The notes: a model not told the origin generated them from the sequence alone. A stretch of 64,000 nt of DNA from Acanthaster planci (GCF_001949145.1 NW_019091369.1:1729807-1793806); one strand, 5' to 3'. Shown: positions 1-12,700, numbered from the stretch's first letter. Made by a program: numbers and translations.

Positions 1-804
1 ATCAAACTATCAAATAGTGGGTGCATTATGGAGAATAGACGTGCGCAAGTCACGTGGGAGTGCATGAACATAGCCATGTGCTTGTACATGTACACGATCT
101 GGTAACACCGTGCACGACGAATACACTATCGGCTGTGTATGTATCGATACACACTGTTGTATATATTGTATTTCAGTGCGCCCAGATGGCGTCTCCCTTC
201 CCTTCCCAGCACAGGCTGGTCCGGCGCTTGGGCGACGAGCGGAGGTATCTCTTACGAACTACGCAAAAGCTCGCCCCGAATCAGTGTCAGTGTTAGCAAG
301 TGCCTTATTTAGGACGGAGATTTCAAACTACAAGTTCAACTGTATTAAAAGAACCCGAGTGTACCAGGGAGAATTTATTCAAATTTAACTCTCAACTGGC
401 TTATTGGAAGGCATGTTACTCAGGATCAAGCAAAACCGGCGCGCTGTAAAAGCTGGATTGGGATGGGCGAAAAAAATGGGTAGACGGGACCAAACTTACT
501 CGCTGCAGCATGGACCAAACAATCCCCGCTTTTTGACGCTTTGATATCCTGACGGTGGAAATCCCGTTCAAAGGTCATTACATAGAGAGGACCGCAGTGG
601 AAATAAGCGCCTTATAGATTCTTTTGTGCTATCCTCGACAATGCTCTGGAGTTAAATGTAGTCCCTTTTATTTTGAGTTAATTCCGCTGCTTGCGTGTGA
701 TCATTTTGTAATCTGTATGGGTGTTGTCAAGTAAAAATAAACGACAATCAAACAGAGGAAGGGGTTTCACAGTGATGGCATCGTGAAGGAGTTTCCTACC
801 GTAC
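1..804. other. Left edge: presumed intron of the sulfotransferase gene
   Basis: No coding exon was recognised here. Because the sulfotransferase exon at 805-991 is on the minus strand and ends in a splice donor, this stretch should be its following intron. Around 262-420 there is a diverged copy of part of the inverted-repeat element at 4686-4852: both share the words GCCCCGAATCA and TTCAAATTTAAC in the same order and spacing. The short open frames near the start look like chance. Confidence 0.4.
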
Positions 805-991
805 CTGCTTTGGGCCATGTTGCGATCCACACGTCATCGTCTCTTACATCGAAATTTTTCACGGCGTTTAAGGCTTGCTCTGTCACTAAATCGGTCCACC
901 ACACGCCCTGTAGGAACACATCGCCGTGCTTGCTTGGTACCTTCGCCTGCAGTGAAGACATATTGACGACTGGGAGGGCCACCAGCATCAT
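805..991 (-). CDS. Cytosolic sulfotransferase, first coding exon (partial gene)
   Basis: The family transfers a sulfonate group from PAPS to hydroxyl or amine groups of small molecules in the cytosol. The exon encodes the N-terminal region: a GVWW segment, an AVKNFDVRDDDVW segment, then TWPKAG, the start of the PAPS-binding 5'-phosphosulfate loop (usually YPKSGTTW). A clean donor (GTACGG, plus-strand 799-804) follows directly after PKAG, so the rest of the loop lies in the next exon, left of the window. Two in-frame starts exist: ATG at 991, preceding a short hydrophobic stretch, and ATG at 961 (MSSLQ). Cytosolic sulfotransferases lack signal peptides, so 961 is the likelier start. The acceptor substrate and subfamily cannot be judged from one exon. 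Family assignment is solid; completeness of the gene is unknown. Confidence 0.75.
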
Positions 992-3900
992 GCAGCTAAC
1001 AAAATGCCTCTGCGCTGCGTACGCCCTTCATGTGCTCCAATAATGTACTGAATAGGCTCTATGTTCCCCCCCCCCCAAAAAAAGCTTTTTACCACTTGTC
1101 ATATTCACACTAGACTTAATTCCAGTCTGTTCCCTCTCGCTGCACACGATTTCCCCTCATAGATTGGCGTAAACTAGGTCGGGGGCGTGCCCCTCCGAGG
1201 GATGCCTGTGCTCCCCCTCTGCCCCTTGAAATATGTGAATAATCTCCATTGCGTTTGATTAGCTATGTAGATACAGCATATTTTCTTGTGGTACCCCTTT
1301 GAGAAAAAGTGTGCACCCTGGGTCCCCCCGGACGATTTAGCCCAAGTTACGCCACTGAATGTTCCGGTAACCTATCGGAAGCAAAATGCGAACCTATGAC
1401 CAGCTGCATCCCACACTTATACAGGGTTACAGACGCAGTTGTCGGGTCTCTCGGGTCTGCACAGAGACATAACGGATCTTATTACTGTAAATACTTGTCC
1501 ACACATTCACCTGCCGTTGGTTAATCAGCATCGATATACCAGGCACGACAGAGACCAGACAGAAAGGTAACCCCCCCCCAACAAGTCCAATCCCTATACA
1601 CACTCCAGCCTATTGTTACTTAACACACCCCTCCAGATGTCTGAAAAGAATTCCTGTGATACCAGTATAACAATGACCAACACAAAGGCCGGGGAGGGGT
1701 TCTCTCTGTCCCATGTTTTGCATCAAACGTGCATCGAGGAGAAGTCAAATCTGTAATACCCAACAAGCTGTGAGAGCGACTGAAGGGTACCCCCCCTTAT
1801 ACATGTATACATGTCCAATCCCTATACACACTCAAGACGATTGTAACCTATAAACACATCCCCCAGATGTCTGTATAGTTCCTGAGATTCTGATAAACAG
1901 TGACCAACACAAAGGTGGGGGTACTCTACATCCCATATCTTCATTCATATGAAATCTGTCTTTTGTTAACTTTGGACCACCGACCATGTCCTTGTAGAGC
2001 TTGCTCAATTGAAACCAGCTGCTCGTTGTTTGATGAAGTGCTGCCCGGGCCAAGCATTCCAGGGTTAACGTTACTTTAAAGGGACATTGCCTGGCCACCA
2101 AACTTACATATATGTAAAATCCTACTTCCCCCCCCCCTTCCTTGTGTTTAGTTATCCGGTATGTTCTATATTCATGTCTGTGGATGTCGGTGTACTTCTT
2201 GATGATGTTTCTTTTTTCTATGTCATTTTGATACTTGTTTTTTTGATTGATATAAGATTGATTGCATGTTTTTAATGTATATGTATCACTGTAGTTATAC
2301 AAGATGATTTCAGTGATGTTCCCGTTTTGATGTTTCTAAATGTATAAAACGATTGTTTTGTAATGACTGTGTAATTCAGCCGTATGGCTGCAAAACGGCA
2401 AAATGTAATAAACCATATTATAGAAGAAAACCTTGCAGCGGTCACAGAGGCATATATAAAAACTGGAAAATGTTTAAACTGACACGCATTTTTATGTTGT
2501 TAACAGGAGTTGCATGACCCTGCAGAATCTCCTGCCGAATTACGGCAGCTGAAAATTGGCCAGAAATACATCATAACCTAACATAATCTCAGTGTCGACA
2601 CAATCCTCGATCTTCAAATTAAACATCTTATCTTGGGACGTGTTTAGCCGATTTCCTTCAGTTTTGGAGTTTTAGTAAAATGCCGACGGCTCTTTCACCC
2701 TATAAATCTCAGAGCATAGTCAATGAGGGCTAATGAATAGAGGGCCTGTGTGGAGCGCCCTCCCAGAGGACACGTTTTTGTTTTATTTAGATTTAATGAT
2801 AATGAATACACAAAAAGATTTACTCGAGCCTATCCCAGAGGAGAAAGAAATGCCCTCTAACGTGACGTCATACGCACGGGATCTATTAGATTTTTCATAA
2901 ACATCACTTACACCTTGATTAAAAGAATTAGGGTCTCTTAAATACATGGTTAAATCCAAAATTCACTTTTACCTCGTCTTAATTATAAACAAAGGTCGCT
3001 AAAAATAGCATTTTACCTTTGGTTTGGAAAAAAAAAGGTCCCTTAAAGTTTTCACACGTGGAGAGGCTTTAAACCCGAGGGATGGGTTATCAGCTTAACC
3101 TAGCGGTGTTGATGAACTCACCGCATGTGGCCATGGAGAGGAGAAAGGATTGGGCTTTATGTTCAGTGTTGCGCGTGATAAATATCGGGCGGCGCACAAC
3201 GATTGCTCTGACCACGCGCATGCTCCAACAGTGCAGAGTTCGCGCCCAGGGATTAAAAAAAAAATGCATGTACCGTTGTCGTTTGCTCGACACAATTAGG
3301 CTCGCATGCGCACAAATGGCTTTGGCGGCAAGAAGTGATGAGCCGGCCACTGAAAACGTACAGGGGTGCGATTATGATAATTTTCTCTCAGGTTTTCTGT
3401 CTTTGTTCAGTTGTTTTCTTCCGAATATCCCACTAAATCGTTTTTGCTTTTAGTTTCTAATCGAAGCGAGATTTTTAGTACTCTGTAAAAAGATTTTACA
3501 ATCGTGATTTTTCCTGTGCGCACAAGATTGCCCTATCTAAGCCGGTCTCAAAAACGATTACAAGGAGAAAAAACACTCTTTGAGCCAGTTAGCAGTGAAT
3601 TCAATAATCAGCTCTTTATCTGAAGGTATAATCTACAAGCTTACCACCAGTATTCAGGTAGGATGACTATTATCTTCCAAAACGTGAATTTCTGGGCCAG
3701 AACGAAAGATCATATAGCGCCGCGAAGCGGTGCAAGATGGCGAACTTCACCGTAAATACAAGTAAAACGTTGTAATCGCACAGGCGCCATTTGAGCAATC
3801 GATACGCCTGCGCAATGCACATTAATGCACAGGCGCAGGCGCCACGGAAGGCACGTGCACCTGGTGAGCCTGTGCCCAAGCGTTACCGTAAACTGCGCGG

Positions 3901-4080
3901 GGGTATCGCTTACTCAAATGCCGCCCATCTTTAAAACCCTGTTCCCCTACACGAGCACCGTAATGATGGTCTTTCTATAAGTACTCGAGACTGCAAGACC
4001 AAAGCTCGATTTCATGTGCCCACATTTCTTCTATCGTAAAATTAATGACGAATTCAAATCAACTGTTGCAGAGATGCACA
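992..4080. other. Intergenic stretch with repeats, no supported gene
   Basis: About 3 kb between the sulfotransferase exon and UNC93A. It holds a C-run/A-run tract near 1067-1083, a pair of related segments (1586-1735 and 1814-1960), a short hairpin CAGCC-GTAT-GGCTG near 2375 followed by a TGTAATAAACC-type sequence that resembles a retroelement 3' end, and CpG-richer DNA around 3150-3350 and 3700-3900. An open frame at 1309-1524 (71 codons) contains NGSYYCKY, reminiscent of an Ig F-strand, but has no splice or domain support. A 123-codon frame at 3082-3453 resembles nothing I know. Confidence 0.4.
1586..1960. repeat. Two-copy direct repeat, about 228-bp offset
   Basis: The segment starting TCCAATCCCTATACACACTC at 1586 recurs at 1813-1814. 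The order of sub-words is the same in both copies: CCAGATGTCTG, then AACAGTGACCAACACAAAGG (ACAATGACCAACACAAAGG in copy 1), then a G-rich run and TCCCAT. Copies cover about 1586-1735 and 1814-1960 and differ by scattered substitutions and small indels. A local tandem duplication of an unidentified sequence is the simplest reading. Confidence 0.65.
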
Positions 4081-6755
4081 TTATTTCACTATTTCCTCGG
4101 GCGGACCCTCTTCCTTGCTCCACCTGATCATGCATTCCAATGCATAGTAGAAGACCAGCGACACGACCAGGAGACCCGCCAGTCCGACGATCTTGTGATG
4201 GACGCAGACAGACGGTGAGGTAGACACGGCAAACATGACGCCGTTCCCCACGGCCTGGCAGAGGCGAAAATTCGCGTAGGCAGGAGCTAGATTCTCGGTG
4301 AATGTGACGCCCAGCAAGGCTACAAGGAGAAAAGAAACAATTCGACTCTCGGTTACCAACTGGAATAGTGTCAGGTTATATAATTTTAACGTTTTTTCAC
4401 AGTCTTGTACATGTACATGTATTCTGCATTGTTCCGAATCCTTCCTTTATGTTCGAACGTACCGCAAGTTGTCGGTAAATTGGTATCTTCAGATGTTGCA
4501 GCATTGTATTTCGGAAAGTACCTGTTTTCAACGTTCAAAGTCTCTCTATTTGCCCAAACCAAGTCGCCAAATATCGGCAGCTGTTGCAATAAGCCTTTTG
4601 CGAGTTAAATTTGAATAAATTCTGGAACACTGAGTTGCACTGTTCAAATATGAACATAATTTGAATGCTCCATACTAAAGATACTGTTGCTATATACCTC
4701 CTGATTCGGGGCAAGCTTTTGTTTTACACAGGAGACGCCTTGCACCAATACACTGTTCTCAATGAATAAGAAGGGCATAAAGGAACCAGTCCATTCCAGA
4801 GATGATGGTCGCTATGCAAAGGCTTGCCCCGAATCACGAGGTATGGCAACAGTGTCTTTAGTCTGGGGAATTCAACTTTTTATGCTTAAGTGCAATCAGA
4901 TGACTCAGTATACCAATTTTTTTTTTTCAAATTTAACACCCCAAAGGCTTGTTAGTCCAAAAGGTACCGTAATAGGCCTCGTCTATGCATAGAACCTTGA
5001 CTGATTTCCGTACAACACTCGAACCTCATTGAAAAAAGGGGTCCTTCTAGTTTAGCAGATTCCCTTGTTTAATCAGGACTCTTGTATTACCAGGAATGAA
5101 CATAATGAAGAACAAAGGATTGGGACCTTAAAAACTCCTTGTCACAAGCAGAAAGTTGTGTTAACCGGTCCTATTCAAGGCGTTCGACTGCACTAAGAAA
5201 ATGAGATGAGTATGATGCTGAACAGAGAGCTTACACGCAATCTGCGTCTGCCACACCGAGTCCCCGAATCCCCAGACGCCGGCTGCGAGGAACAGCGCCC
5301 AGAGGTTGTGGTGCTGTGGGGGCCAGACGAACCACATCACAGAAACGAAGACCAAGTCGGCGCACGCCCCAGCTGTGAAGAGCATGACCCTGCCCACGTA
5401 CCTCTGGAGCCGCGTCAGCACCAGGCAGCACAAGGCGTCCGTGACGCCGTACGTCATCATGACGAAACCCACGTAGTGGATGCCTTGAGTGCAAGTCACA
5501 AAGGCCTGAAATAAATGGGGGGGAGACGACACAAAAGCCACTTCCTCTCTCAAAAATTACTCTTTTCATCATCGGTTTCCACGGTAACTTTCGGTACATG
5601 TCTGACCAGTAAATCATTATTGCAACGAGCCTTGTGTAAGAGGAAGAAGGCACTCGGGTATCAAAATGTGAACGCCCTCATCATTGCGTTTTGTAAGACC
5701 ATCGAAAATTTTTAGTCAACGAAGTAACTGTTTTAAAGATAGAAATCAAAGTGGTATACCCTTAAATAACATATTGTTGAATTCATCACCTTTGTGAAGT
5801 CGTCCGCTATGAACCCTTTCTGAACTCCGCTGTAGATCATCAGCGGAAGGAACAAGAGCATCCGTCGGTCCTTCAACGCCAGGCGGAGAGTGGCAGTCAT
5901 CCTGCCGCAAGCCGAGCCTGACTGGGTCAGAGCGGCGCTCGCGTCCAACCGGTCCAGAAAGATCAAGATAAGGACCACGCCGACGACGTTGCAGGCGAGG
6001 TAGACGGAGAAGAGGGTGTACAGCGTGGTCTGGGCCGGTCTGGGCGGTGGGCCGGCCGGATCGACGAAGGCGCCGCAGGAGTGGACGCCGCAGTACTGGG
6101 ACAGGTTGGCGTCCGGCAACATCCCCGTGGTGTTGGGGTACAGGACCAGGGACGCGATGAGATTCCCGCTGATCTGGGCGCTCTGGAAGAAGAAGTAGAA
6201 GATGCCGTTGAACCGGTTGATGACGACTTCGGTCGGCAGACCGGCCAGGCTGGCGTAGCTGGCCGCAGACGTGGCGAGGTAGGTGCCCTCCGAGGTCCAC
6301 ATGGGATTAGACACCAGCCCCATCAAAGTCCCCGCCGGGATGAGAGTGTAGAATCGCGGGTAGAAATTACTCGCCGTGTAGACGCTGTAACAGCTCATGC
6401 AGAGGAGGATGGTCCGTTTAGGGCCAAGGGCCTTCACGACCAAGGGGGCGTAGAAGCCAGAGACGATACTGCCGGCGTAAAGAGCAGCGATGGAGGCCAC
6501 GCCCAGACCCTCCTGGGGGTTCAAACTGCTCTGTAGGTTCTGGAACGACGCCACGGCGGTGAAATTAAACAGCCAGGCTAGGCAGATGGTAAGGACGTTC
6601 TTCCAGTGACGGCGCCGCGACTGCGTGGCGGCATCCGAAGCGGGTAGCGAAGGTTCTGGTACCCACTCGGCATGCTTTGAATTAACTGAATTTACGGATG
6701 GCGTGACTGACGAAGGTGTCTCGGCCTGGACAAGAGGCGATTTCTCGGTACGCAT
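4081..6755 (-). CDS. UNC93A: UNC-93 homolog A-like multi-pass membrane protein (3 exons)
   Basis: Coding exons: 5790-6755, 5235-5505 and 4081-4319, joined by canonical junctions (AAAG/GTGATG; TTTCAG/GCC; GCGT/GTAAGC; CTTGTAG/CC). Phases match and the joined frame is 491 codons ending TAA at 4081; human UNC93A is about 457 residues. Family members are MFS-type proteins with about 11-12 transmembrane segments. UNC93B1 chaperones Toll-like receptors, but the function of the A type is poorly known. Visible hallmarks: a hydrophilic N-tail of about 50 residues; a first membrane segment followed by FQNLQSSLN; a GPKRT loop; SNPMWTSEGTY; GVTDALC; VWQTQI; and ENLAPAYANFRL near the end. The frame runs into a short tail ending KEEGPPEEIVK, with no dileucine or sorting motif evident. 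The start at 6755 is the first ATG of the long frame. A TIR element sits in the second intron. It could equally be named UNC93-like. Confidence 0.9.
4686..4852. mobile_element. Short inverted-repeat element in UNC93A intron 2
   Basis: About 167 bp with long imperfect terminal inverted repeats. The left arm contains GATTCGGGGCAAGC (4703-4716), and the perfect reverse complement GCTTGCCCCGAATC lies at 4822-4835. The symmetry extends outward (TGTTGCTATATACC versus GGTATGGCAACA) and inward to about 35 bp per arm. No coding capacity. A partial copy is at 262-420. This is the organisation of a MITE or foldback repeat. Confidence 0.65.
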
Positions 6756-9508
6756 TCCGCCGCACTGCTCTGCTAATGGTAACTAAATTCCGTTGTCTGT
6801 CGGCGATTTCAGTGATCCCTCGAACTCAAAACTTTTTTACTGACTAATTGTGGTACCGAGCAGCGACAGATCTACTACCGGTCACAGTGATGCCTCAATG
6901 AAAATTGTGCCCGTGCTTCCTCGTGATAACAAAGCAAAGGTTTATAATCTAGTCACAGTGCACGTGAGTCGTTGACCTTCAACCCCAACTAAGATTCACA
7001 TCGGCGAAGCCAAAGTCTACAAACCTTTGTGCGTCAACAAGACCTCTATCCAACGCACAAGTCACCGCCGCAACTTGGGCCTACCACACACACGACGAGG
7101 GCAGCGCGGTCGCCACACGTCGGTCGGATTAGGTTTCATTATTGAGTTCAGGCGATGGCAGCTCTGTGTGATTAACTGGTTGACATGCGAATGCAAACAG
7201 CGGAAAAAGAAAAACCAAAAGGAATTCTTGATCACACGCTTATCAAGTTCGCAGGCGCCGAAAAATCTTTTTCAGTACCTTAAAACCACAGCTTGTTTGC
7301 CTATATCCCTATCCGCCCCGAGCTGAAGTGCGCCCCCAATCGGCAAAAGAAAGACGGGTGGTTACATACGGGTTCTTGCACACGTTCTGCGTGTACGCAA
7401 GGACCATACGTGCCAACATAAATTACTTACGCGTACTTAGCATGCTCCGCGTCAAACGCGCATAATTGCGCGCCTCATGGCGCGTCTTGGCGGTGAGTAC
7501 CAAAAGCACGCCCTCTTTTGTTCCGCTTGGAGTGGATTAGGGTAGAAATCTATCCACGATGAAACACATCACAATTAAAAAGGCCTCAACTCAGTGGCAT
7601 TAAATACTTTACGCAAAACAAACACAAAATTCACAAAACGGTCCTCAACTAAGGCAAGACGAAGGAACAAGCAATAAGTGAATAAATTCGTGTCAAAGTC
7701 ACTTAATAGCAGGTGGGCTATTCAGGGTTAATCGTTCAAAAATAATGATTGTTATTAAAATATTGTATACTTTATTTCACTTGAATCCACAATAACCAAT
7801 AAATCTGTGAGAGTCAAACACGGGTACAACTAAAAGAGACACAAATTTCAGAAATATTTGAAAACCATATTCTTCCAATTTCGTCTCGGAGAATGTCGAA
7901 CGACCGGTGCTTTTCATTTGCTATACTGGATGAAAGACCCATACACATGGCCATTGCCACGGGAGAGGGGGAGCTTCCCCCTCCCCACCCCCATCCCCCC
8001 CAAAAAAATGAAGAAAGAAATATGAGAGAGAAATAAGTGCAAAAGAAATGTGGGAAAAAGAGATGACTGGGGATGAAAATCACCAATATGCTTGACCCAA
8101 CCCCCCAATTTAAAATTGAACCCCCACACACTACTGTATAACTCTTACGACTTCATCAGTTTGTTGGTGACAGGTGCTTTGCCCCTCCCCCTTGACACCC
8201 CCCAAAATGCTTTGCACCGCCCCACCCCACCTCACCACCCTACACCCCCCCCCCAAAAAAAATCCTGACAATGCCCATGCCTATAGAAATTAAAACCGTG
8301 GGAAATAAAGACAACTCTATACGACATGTCCAAATGACTTGGGTGCAGCTTGAAATTAGGCATGAGTATGGCTCTGGCTGCAGCCACTCTCCATACGGTC
8401 GTGTGTGATGTCAAGCCGTAGCCACATAAGTTGGACAGGGCCTCACTCTGGAAATTCTTCTGAGCCCTTATAGGAGGATATTCATAAAGCACCTGGACAG
8501 AATTTCGAAGATGCTTCACATTGTCGAATATTAAATGACAATTTGAAAAGAAAAAAGCCGGTGCTGATAAAAAGTACGCCACCACAGACTGGACAGGACT
8601 ACTGTCAAGCATCAACTCAAGACCTTTTCAGTCAAAATTACAACCATTAACAGTTTTCATAAAATAACACATCTTTCACGATAGTGCAACACACTTAAAA
8701 TCGGTCTAGGCATTAACTACATGATATATTACATGTATACTCGTGATAAAAAATATAAACAATTCTTCACTCCCTTTGGTTAAGCTGAGTTTTGGAGTGA
8801 AAAGGATAAAATTTTAGAAATGTTTCTTTTAATAATCCCAGAGGTAAAACAGTGGAATACATGTACTTTCTCCAGCCACTCATTTCTGGTCACTACAAAC
8901 TCTTCCAGTGTCTTCATACTGGTTTTTAAGAACTACAAAATGAAAAGGTTTGCTTCATAAACCCTCATCACTTGTCTCTTTTTAAACAGACGGACCATTT
9001 TCGTTCTTTAGTTTTGCAAAGGCAACAATAAGGGCACAATACAAGCTATTTCAACAATTGATGGAAACGGGTCTGAAATGGGTCTGCGTACGTATAAAAA
9101 CTTCACTTGGGCCTTCATCCCCATTTGGGCAGAATTATCGACGGCTCGACAATTGGCAAAGTACACGGGACATCCACAGTCATGCAGCTAATAAGCTCCG
9201 TGATCCATGGCAAAATGCACAAGGGGCGTGATGTTTTTAAGCTATCAGAGTATGCATGGGGTAGGCCCCCCCTCCCTCCTTCCTTCCCCCGCCCATTCTT
9301 GGGGGATGCAAACTATCTGGAGGATTTACCTGCAGCCCTCAACGGACCGTCACTACTACTGACCGAGGGCTAGACCCGGGGGTTATCACAGGCTGAGGCT
9401 GGGACAAGCTATGATGGATAAGACCTCGTCAGGCAGCGAAGACATGGATCATCTCGTCTGTGTACCCATGGGCCTTGGACAACCTAGGAAGTGTGAGAAC
9501 GTCAGGCG
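6756..9508. other. Intergenic stretch between two minus-strand genes
   Basis: This holds the unseen promoter and 5' UTR of UNC93A (right of 6755) and the 3' flank of CYB5R4. The segment around 7380-7510 is comparatively CpG-rich (repeated CGCG words). Segments around 7975-8010 and 8090-8265 are C-rich low-complexity with C-run/A-run junctions. No open frame resembles a protein I recognise. Confidence 0.4.
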
Positions 9509-9514
9509 TTTATT
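9509..9514 (-). terminator. Candidate polyadenylation signal of CYB5R4
   Basis: TTTATT on the plus strand reads AATAAA on the minus strand, about 250 bp past the candidate last codon of CYB5R4. Position and orientation fit a poly(A) signal; nothing else proves use. Confidence 0.35.
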
Positions 9515-9766
9515 AAATCAACGGGAAATGACCCTGAAACTTATTCAGCGGGGGAACGGCTGAAGAGAGGAAAGGGGCAGGATGATAGTGATGATTATGA
9601 TGATCTAAAAACTGCTCCCTTGATTTGCCAAATTAGGGGAACAGGTTGGGGGGGAGATCACCAGCCCACGGAAAAACTTTTGGAGAACTTCATTTCCGAA
9701 CCTTTATGAAAACATATGCTGAGGAGTGGAAATGGACAGAGAAAAATTTTACATCATGGCTGTGTT

Positions 9767-12700
9767 CTAGAAAACTGATGCTTGAATAATCAGGGGGTGG
9801 GATTTGATGTCAGTTTGGTGTAAACTTGGTTGAAATAGAAACGACAGAGTTTTTGCCGTAACAGAAGGAGGAAACGTTGATGGTAAGACCGAGGTGGTCT
9901 TCGGTCTTACTTGAAGGCAAGTTGGGTGAAGGGCGTGGGGCCACATATACAGGTCAGGAATCTCTCGTTGGGGTGCCGGGCGGGCCGCCAGAACAAATCC
10001 TCCACCAGCTCCTCCCGGATCCGCCCCTTGGGCCCCGCCCATCCCTGGTCGGGCTCCGACAGGACGTGAACCACCTCGAGGCTGCGCCGCCTGGTCTCGG
10101 CAAGTTTGGCCAGGTCATCCCTCCAGGGTATGTCCGCCTCCGTCTTGTTGAAGAAAATTAGCTTGACGCGTCTGAAGAACAAAAACGACAAAACAAATCA
10201 GGCTTCACGTTAAAATAATAAAAAAGTGGTCTGCAAAAGGTTTCCCAACGACACAAGCATACAAGTCCATGCAGGGACGTCGTGGGTGTGGGGAGGGCCA
10301 AGGGCTCACCTGCTTCCTGCGCAAGTGGGTGGAAAAATAAAGGCACAAAACAAAGAAAAGACAAAGGGGTAGAAATTAAAACCAAAAAAAAAAACCCCGG
10401 GATAAAAAGCATGAATGTGCTTGAAAAGTATCTCGGTATTCGCCCACTCACTCCTTTGGTGTCAGTCTCAGTTTGCTGCCGATGAGTGCTTGGCTTTCCC
10501 CCCCCCCTCCCGGTAAAACATCTTGCAATGCCCTTTGCATCCGTGAGCTGTGGCTACAGCCGCTGGCTGGTGGTTTCTTCCAAGTCTCCAACAACAGCTA
10601 GCCACAGCCATGACTTTTTGGACGAAGCCTTACTTGGGTCTCTGCCGCTGCTCTCCCAGACTCCACTGAAGCAGCTTCACCATCGGGGTGAACCCCGTGC
10701 CAGCCGCCACCAGGGTCAGACGGTCGGCCTGGTGGAGGCGGGAGTCCACGAAGCTCCCTTCGTAGTCACTGACATCGACGGTGTCGCCAACCACGAGTCG
10801 CGCCAGGCACTGTGTCAGTTGGCCGCTGGGGTAGATCTTGATCATGAGATGGATGACCCGGCCTGTTGCCTCAAGTGACGGCTGGCTATATGCAAGCACG
10901 GATGGTGTTATGGCTGTATAAGGACGGCTGAGCTCATTACCTCCAAGAAAAAAAAAGCACCTTTCATAATAAACTCTACAGATTTACTCTAGTACCTTAT
11001 CAATGAATTCCATGCATGAATCCATCGATTGACTTCAATAATAAACCAGTTCTTCAAGCAGTCCGGCTGTCAAAATTTAGTTTGCAAAACTTTGCAACTT
11101 CTCTAGCAAGTCATTTCAACAGCAAATTAAATGCTCAAAATCAAGTGCACCATGGGTCTTTCAAGAGCACCGAAACCTGCCTGCAAGGTCGGCCCATCAG
11201 CAAAGCCATAAGCCTGGACATGTTTCAGCTGACGGGACATCAGTGGCTTTATTCACGCATGACCTTGCCTTTTTGAAACACCCAAACTGGCTCGAAGGGC
11301 ATTTGCTGACAACACTCTATGGCTTACCATCAGCACGGACTCGGAGGTGGACGTGATAACCCATAGGCAGACACATCCGACAACCCGCGGGCAACTCAAG
11401 ACCAAAAAGCTTGATGTCATGAGTCAAAGGTTGACAGCTAACAACCTTACAACGTCGAAACACTGGCTCTAGAACAAACAAATAAATAAATAACATAATG
11501 CATACAAATCATTACTGTTTACTTGTGTAGAAAATCTTCAATGAAACCCAAAACAGGAGAAGTCAGAAAAAACTTTCACACTTCAGACGTGTTAGAAAGC
11601 TCTTATGAAATCAGGGTTCATTTTTTAAATCAAATGTATCGACAGGTGTATGATTACCTTTGTCAATTCTTGGGACTAAGGAGTTGTTTCCCTCGAGAGC
11701 TTTTCCCAGGGAAGCCCACTTGACCTCTGGATTTTTCTTGTTGACAACAAAGATGACCCGGTGAATAGGACCAGCAATCACTCTGATACCTTGAAGGAAG
11801 AAGGTATCAGACTAAAATTAGACCAATTCAAGCACTGCTCAATTGACCTTTGCTCTTCACTACTTCACCGAGATGACAAAAACGACAAAACTCAACTGAC
11901 CCTAAAATCACGGGCTTCTAAATCACTAGAAACCCCTAATTTTATACAACAATTTCTCTGTTTCTGAACTTGCACGTGGGGATCATGCAAAATTTTCTAG
12001 AGTCTCGGGTTGCTTCTGAAGGATCTAGAAAGGTTTAATGATTACAGTTCGATCCTTCAGGTATGACAACAGAAAGGTATGATCTGTCATACAGATAACA
12101 CAAGGAACAAATACTGTGAGAAATGGAAGCTTTCGGAGTCATCTACTGACCTTCGTAGTTACTTGTCACATCCTCGAACAAATCTGGCAAAAAAATGTTC
12201 ACAGTGGCAAAGATTAATGTATTATTAGTTGATGGATGACATCAACTAAAGGTGAGGGTTTAAGGCAATGACAGTAGGAAATACTTTGCAAAGACTTGTT
12301 CGGAACACTGGTATGGAATACTGAAGTGCGACGTCATTTTGACGGGGGAGCGTTGTGCAAATGGGTGGAGTGCGCGCGTGTGTTGGTCCTCGTGCTGGTT
12401 CTCGCGCTAACGTCTATCACAAGCAAAATTGAGCGCGTGACATGTTCACTTTGGTACTCTATTCCGGGAGAAGGTACGAGTACGAGTTGAGAATGAGACA
12501 AGAACTCACCGACATGCACCGTGTAGACATGATCGTCTAGGAACAGGGTCACCCGCAGGTCACGATGCTCCCTGTCAATCACCAAATGCTCTGTGGACAC
12601 ACACTGGCGGGAAAGAGGGACATCAGAACTAAACCTGAATCCAAATTTGATCCCGAGTAAAACAAAAAGATGCTACCCGAGAGGCATCTCAGAACTCTAA

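Noticed and set aside
1309-1524. Possible Ig-domain exon (frame containing NGSYYCKY and several cysteines)
   Set aside because: Only an F-strand-like word is present, with no WxxQ/C-strand, no flanking splice sites of suitable phase, and low-complexity DNA nearby. Left as intergenic.
2280-2430. 3' end of a LINE (hairpin CAGCC-GTAT-GGCTG then AATAAACC)
   Set aside because: Suggestive but no reverse-transcriptase fragment upstream; kept only as a remark.
3082-3453. 123-codon plus-strand frame
   Set aside because: No domain, signal or codon-usage support; overlaps equally open minus-strand frames, typical of chance in CpG-richer DNA.
5746-6536. Long frames overlapping UNC93A exon 1 on both strands
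   Set aside because: They are shadows of the GC-rich coding exon; arginine/proline-rich translations without any family resemblance.
8232-8615. 127-codon minus-strand frame downstream of CYB5R4
   Set aside because: No family resemblance; ends in poly-G/poly-T derived residues (FFWGGG) from low-complexity DNA. May lie in a 3' UTR or intergenic DNA.
9541-9760. Alternative last exons for CYB5R4 after acceptors near 9566 and 9722
   Set aside because: Phase-compatible readings give only 5 and 19 residues without the family's C-terminal features; not better than the 9767-9824 candidate.
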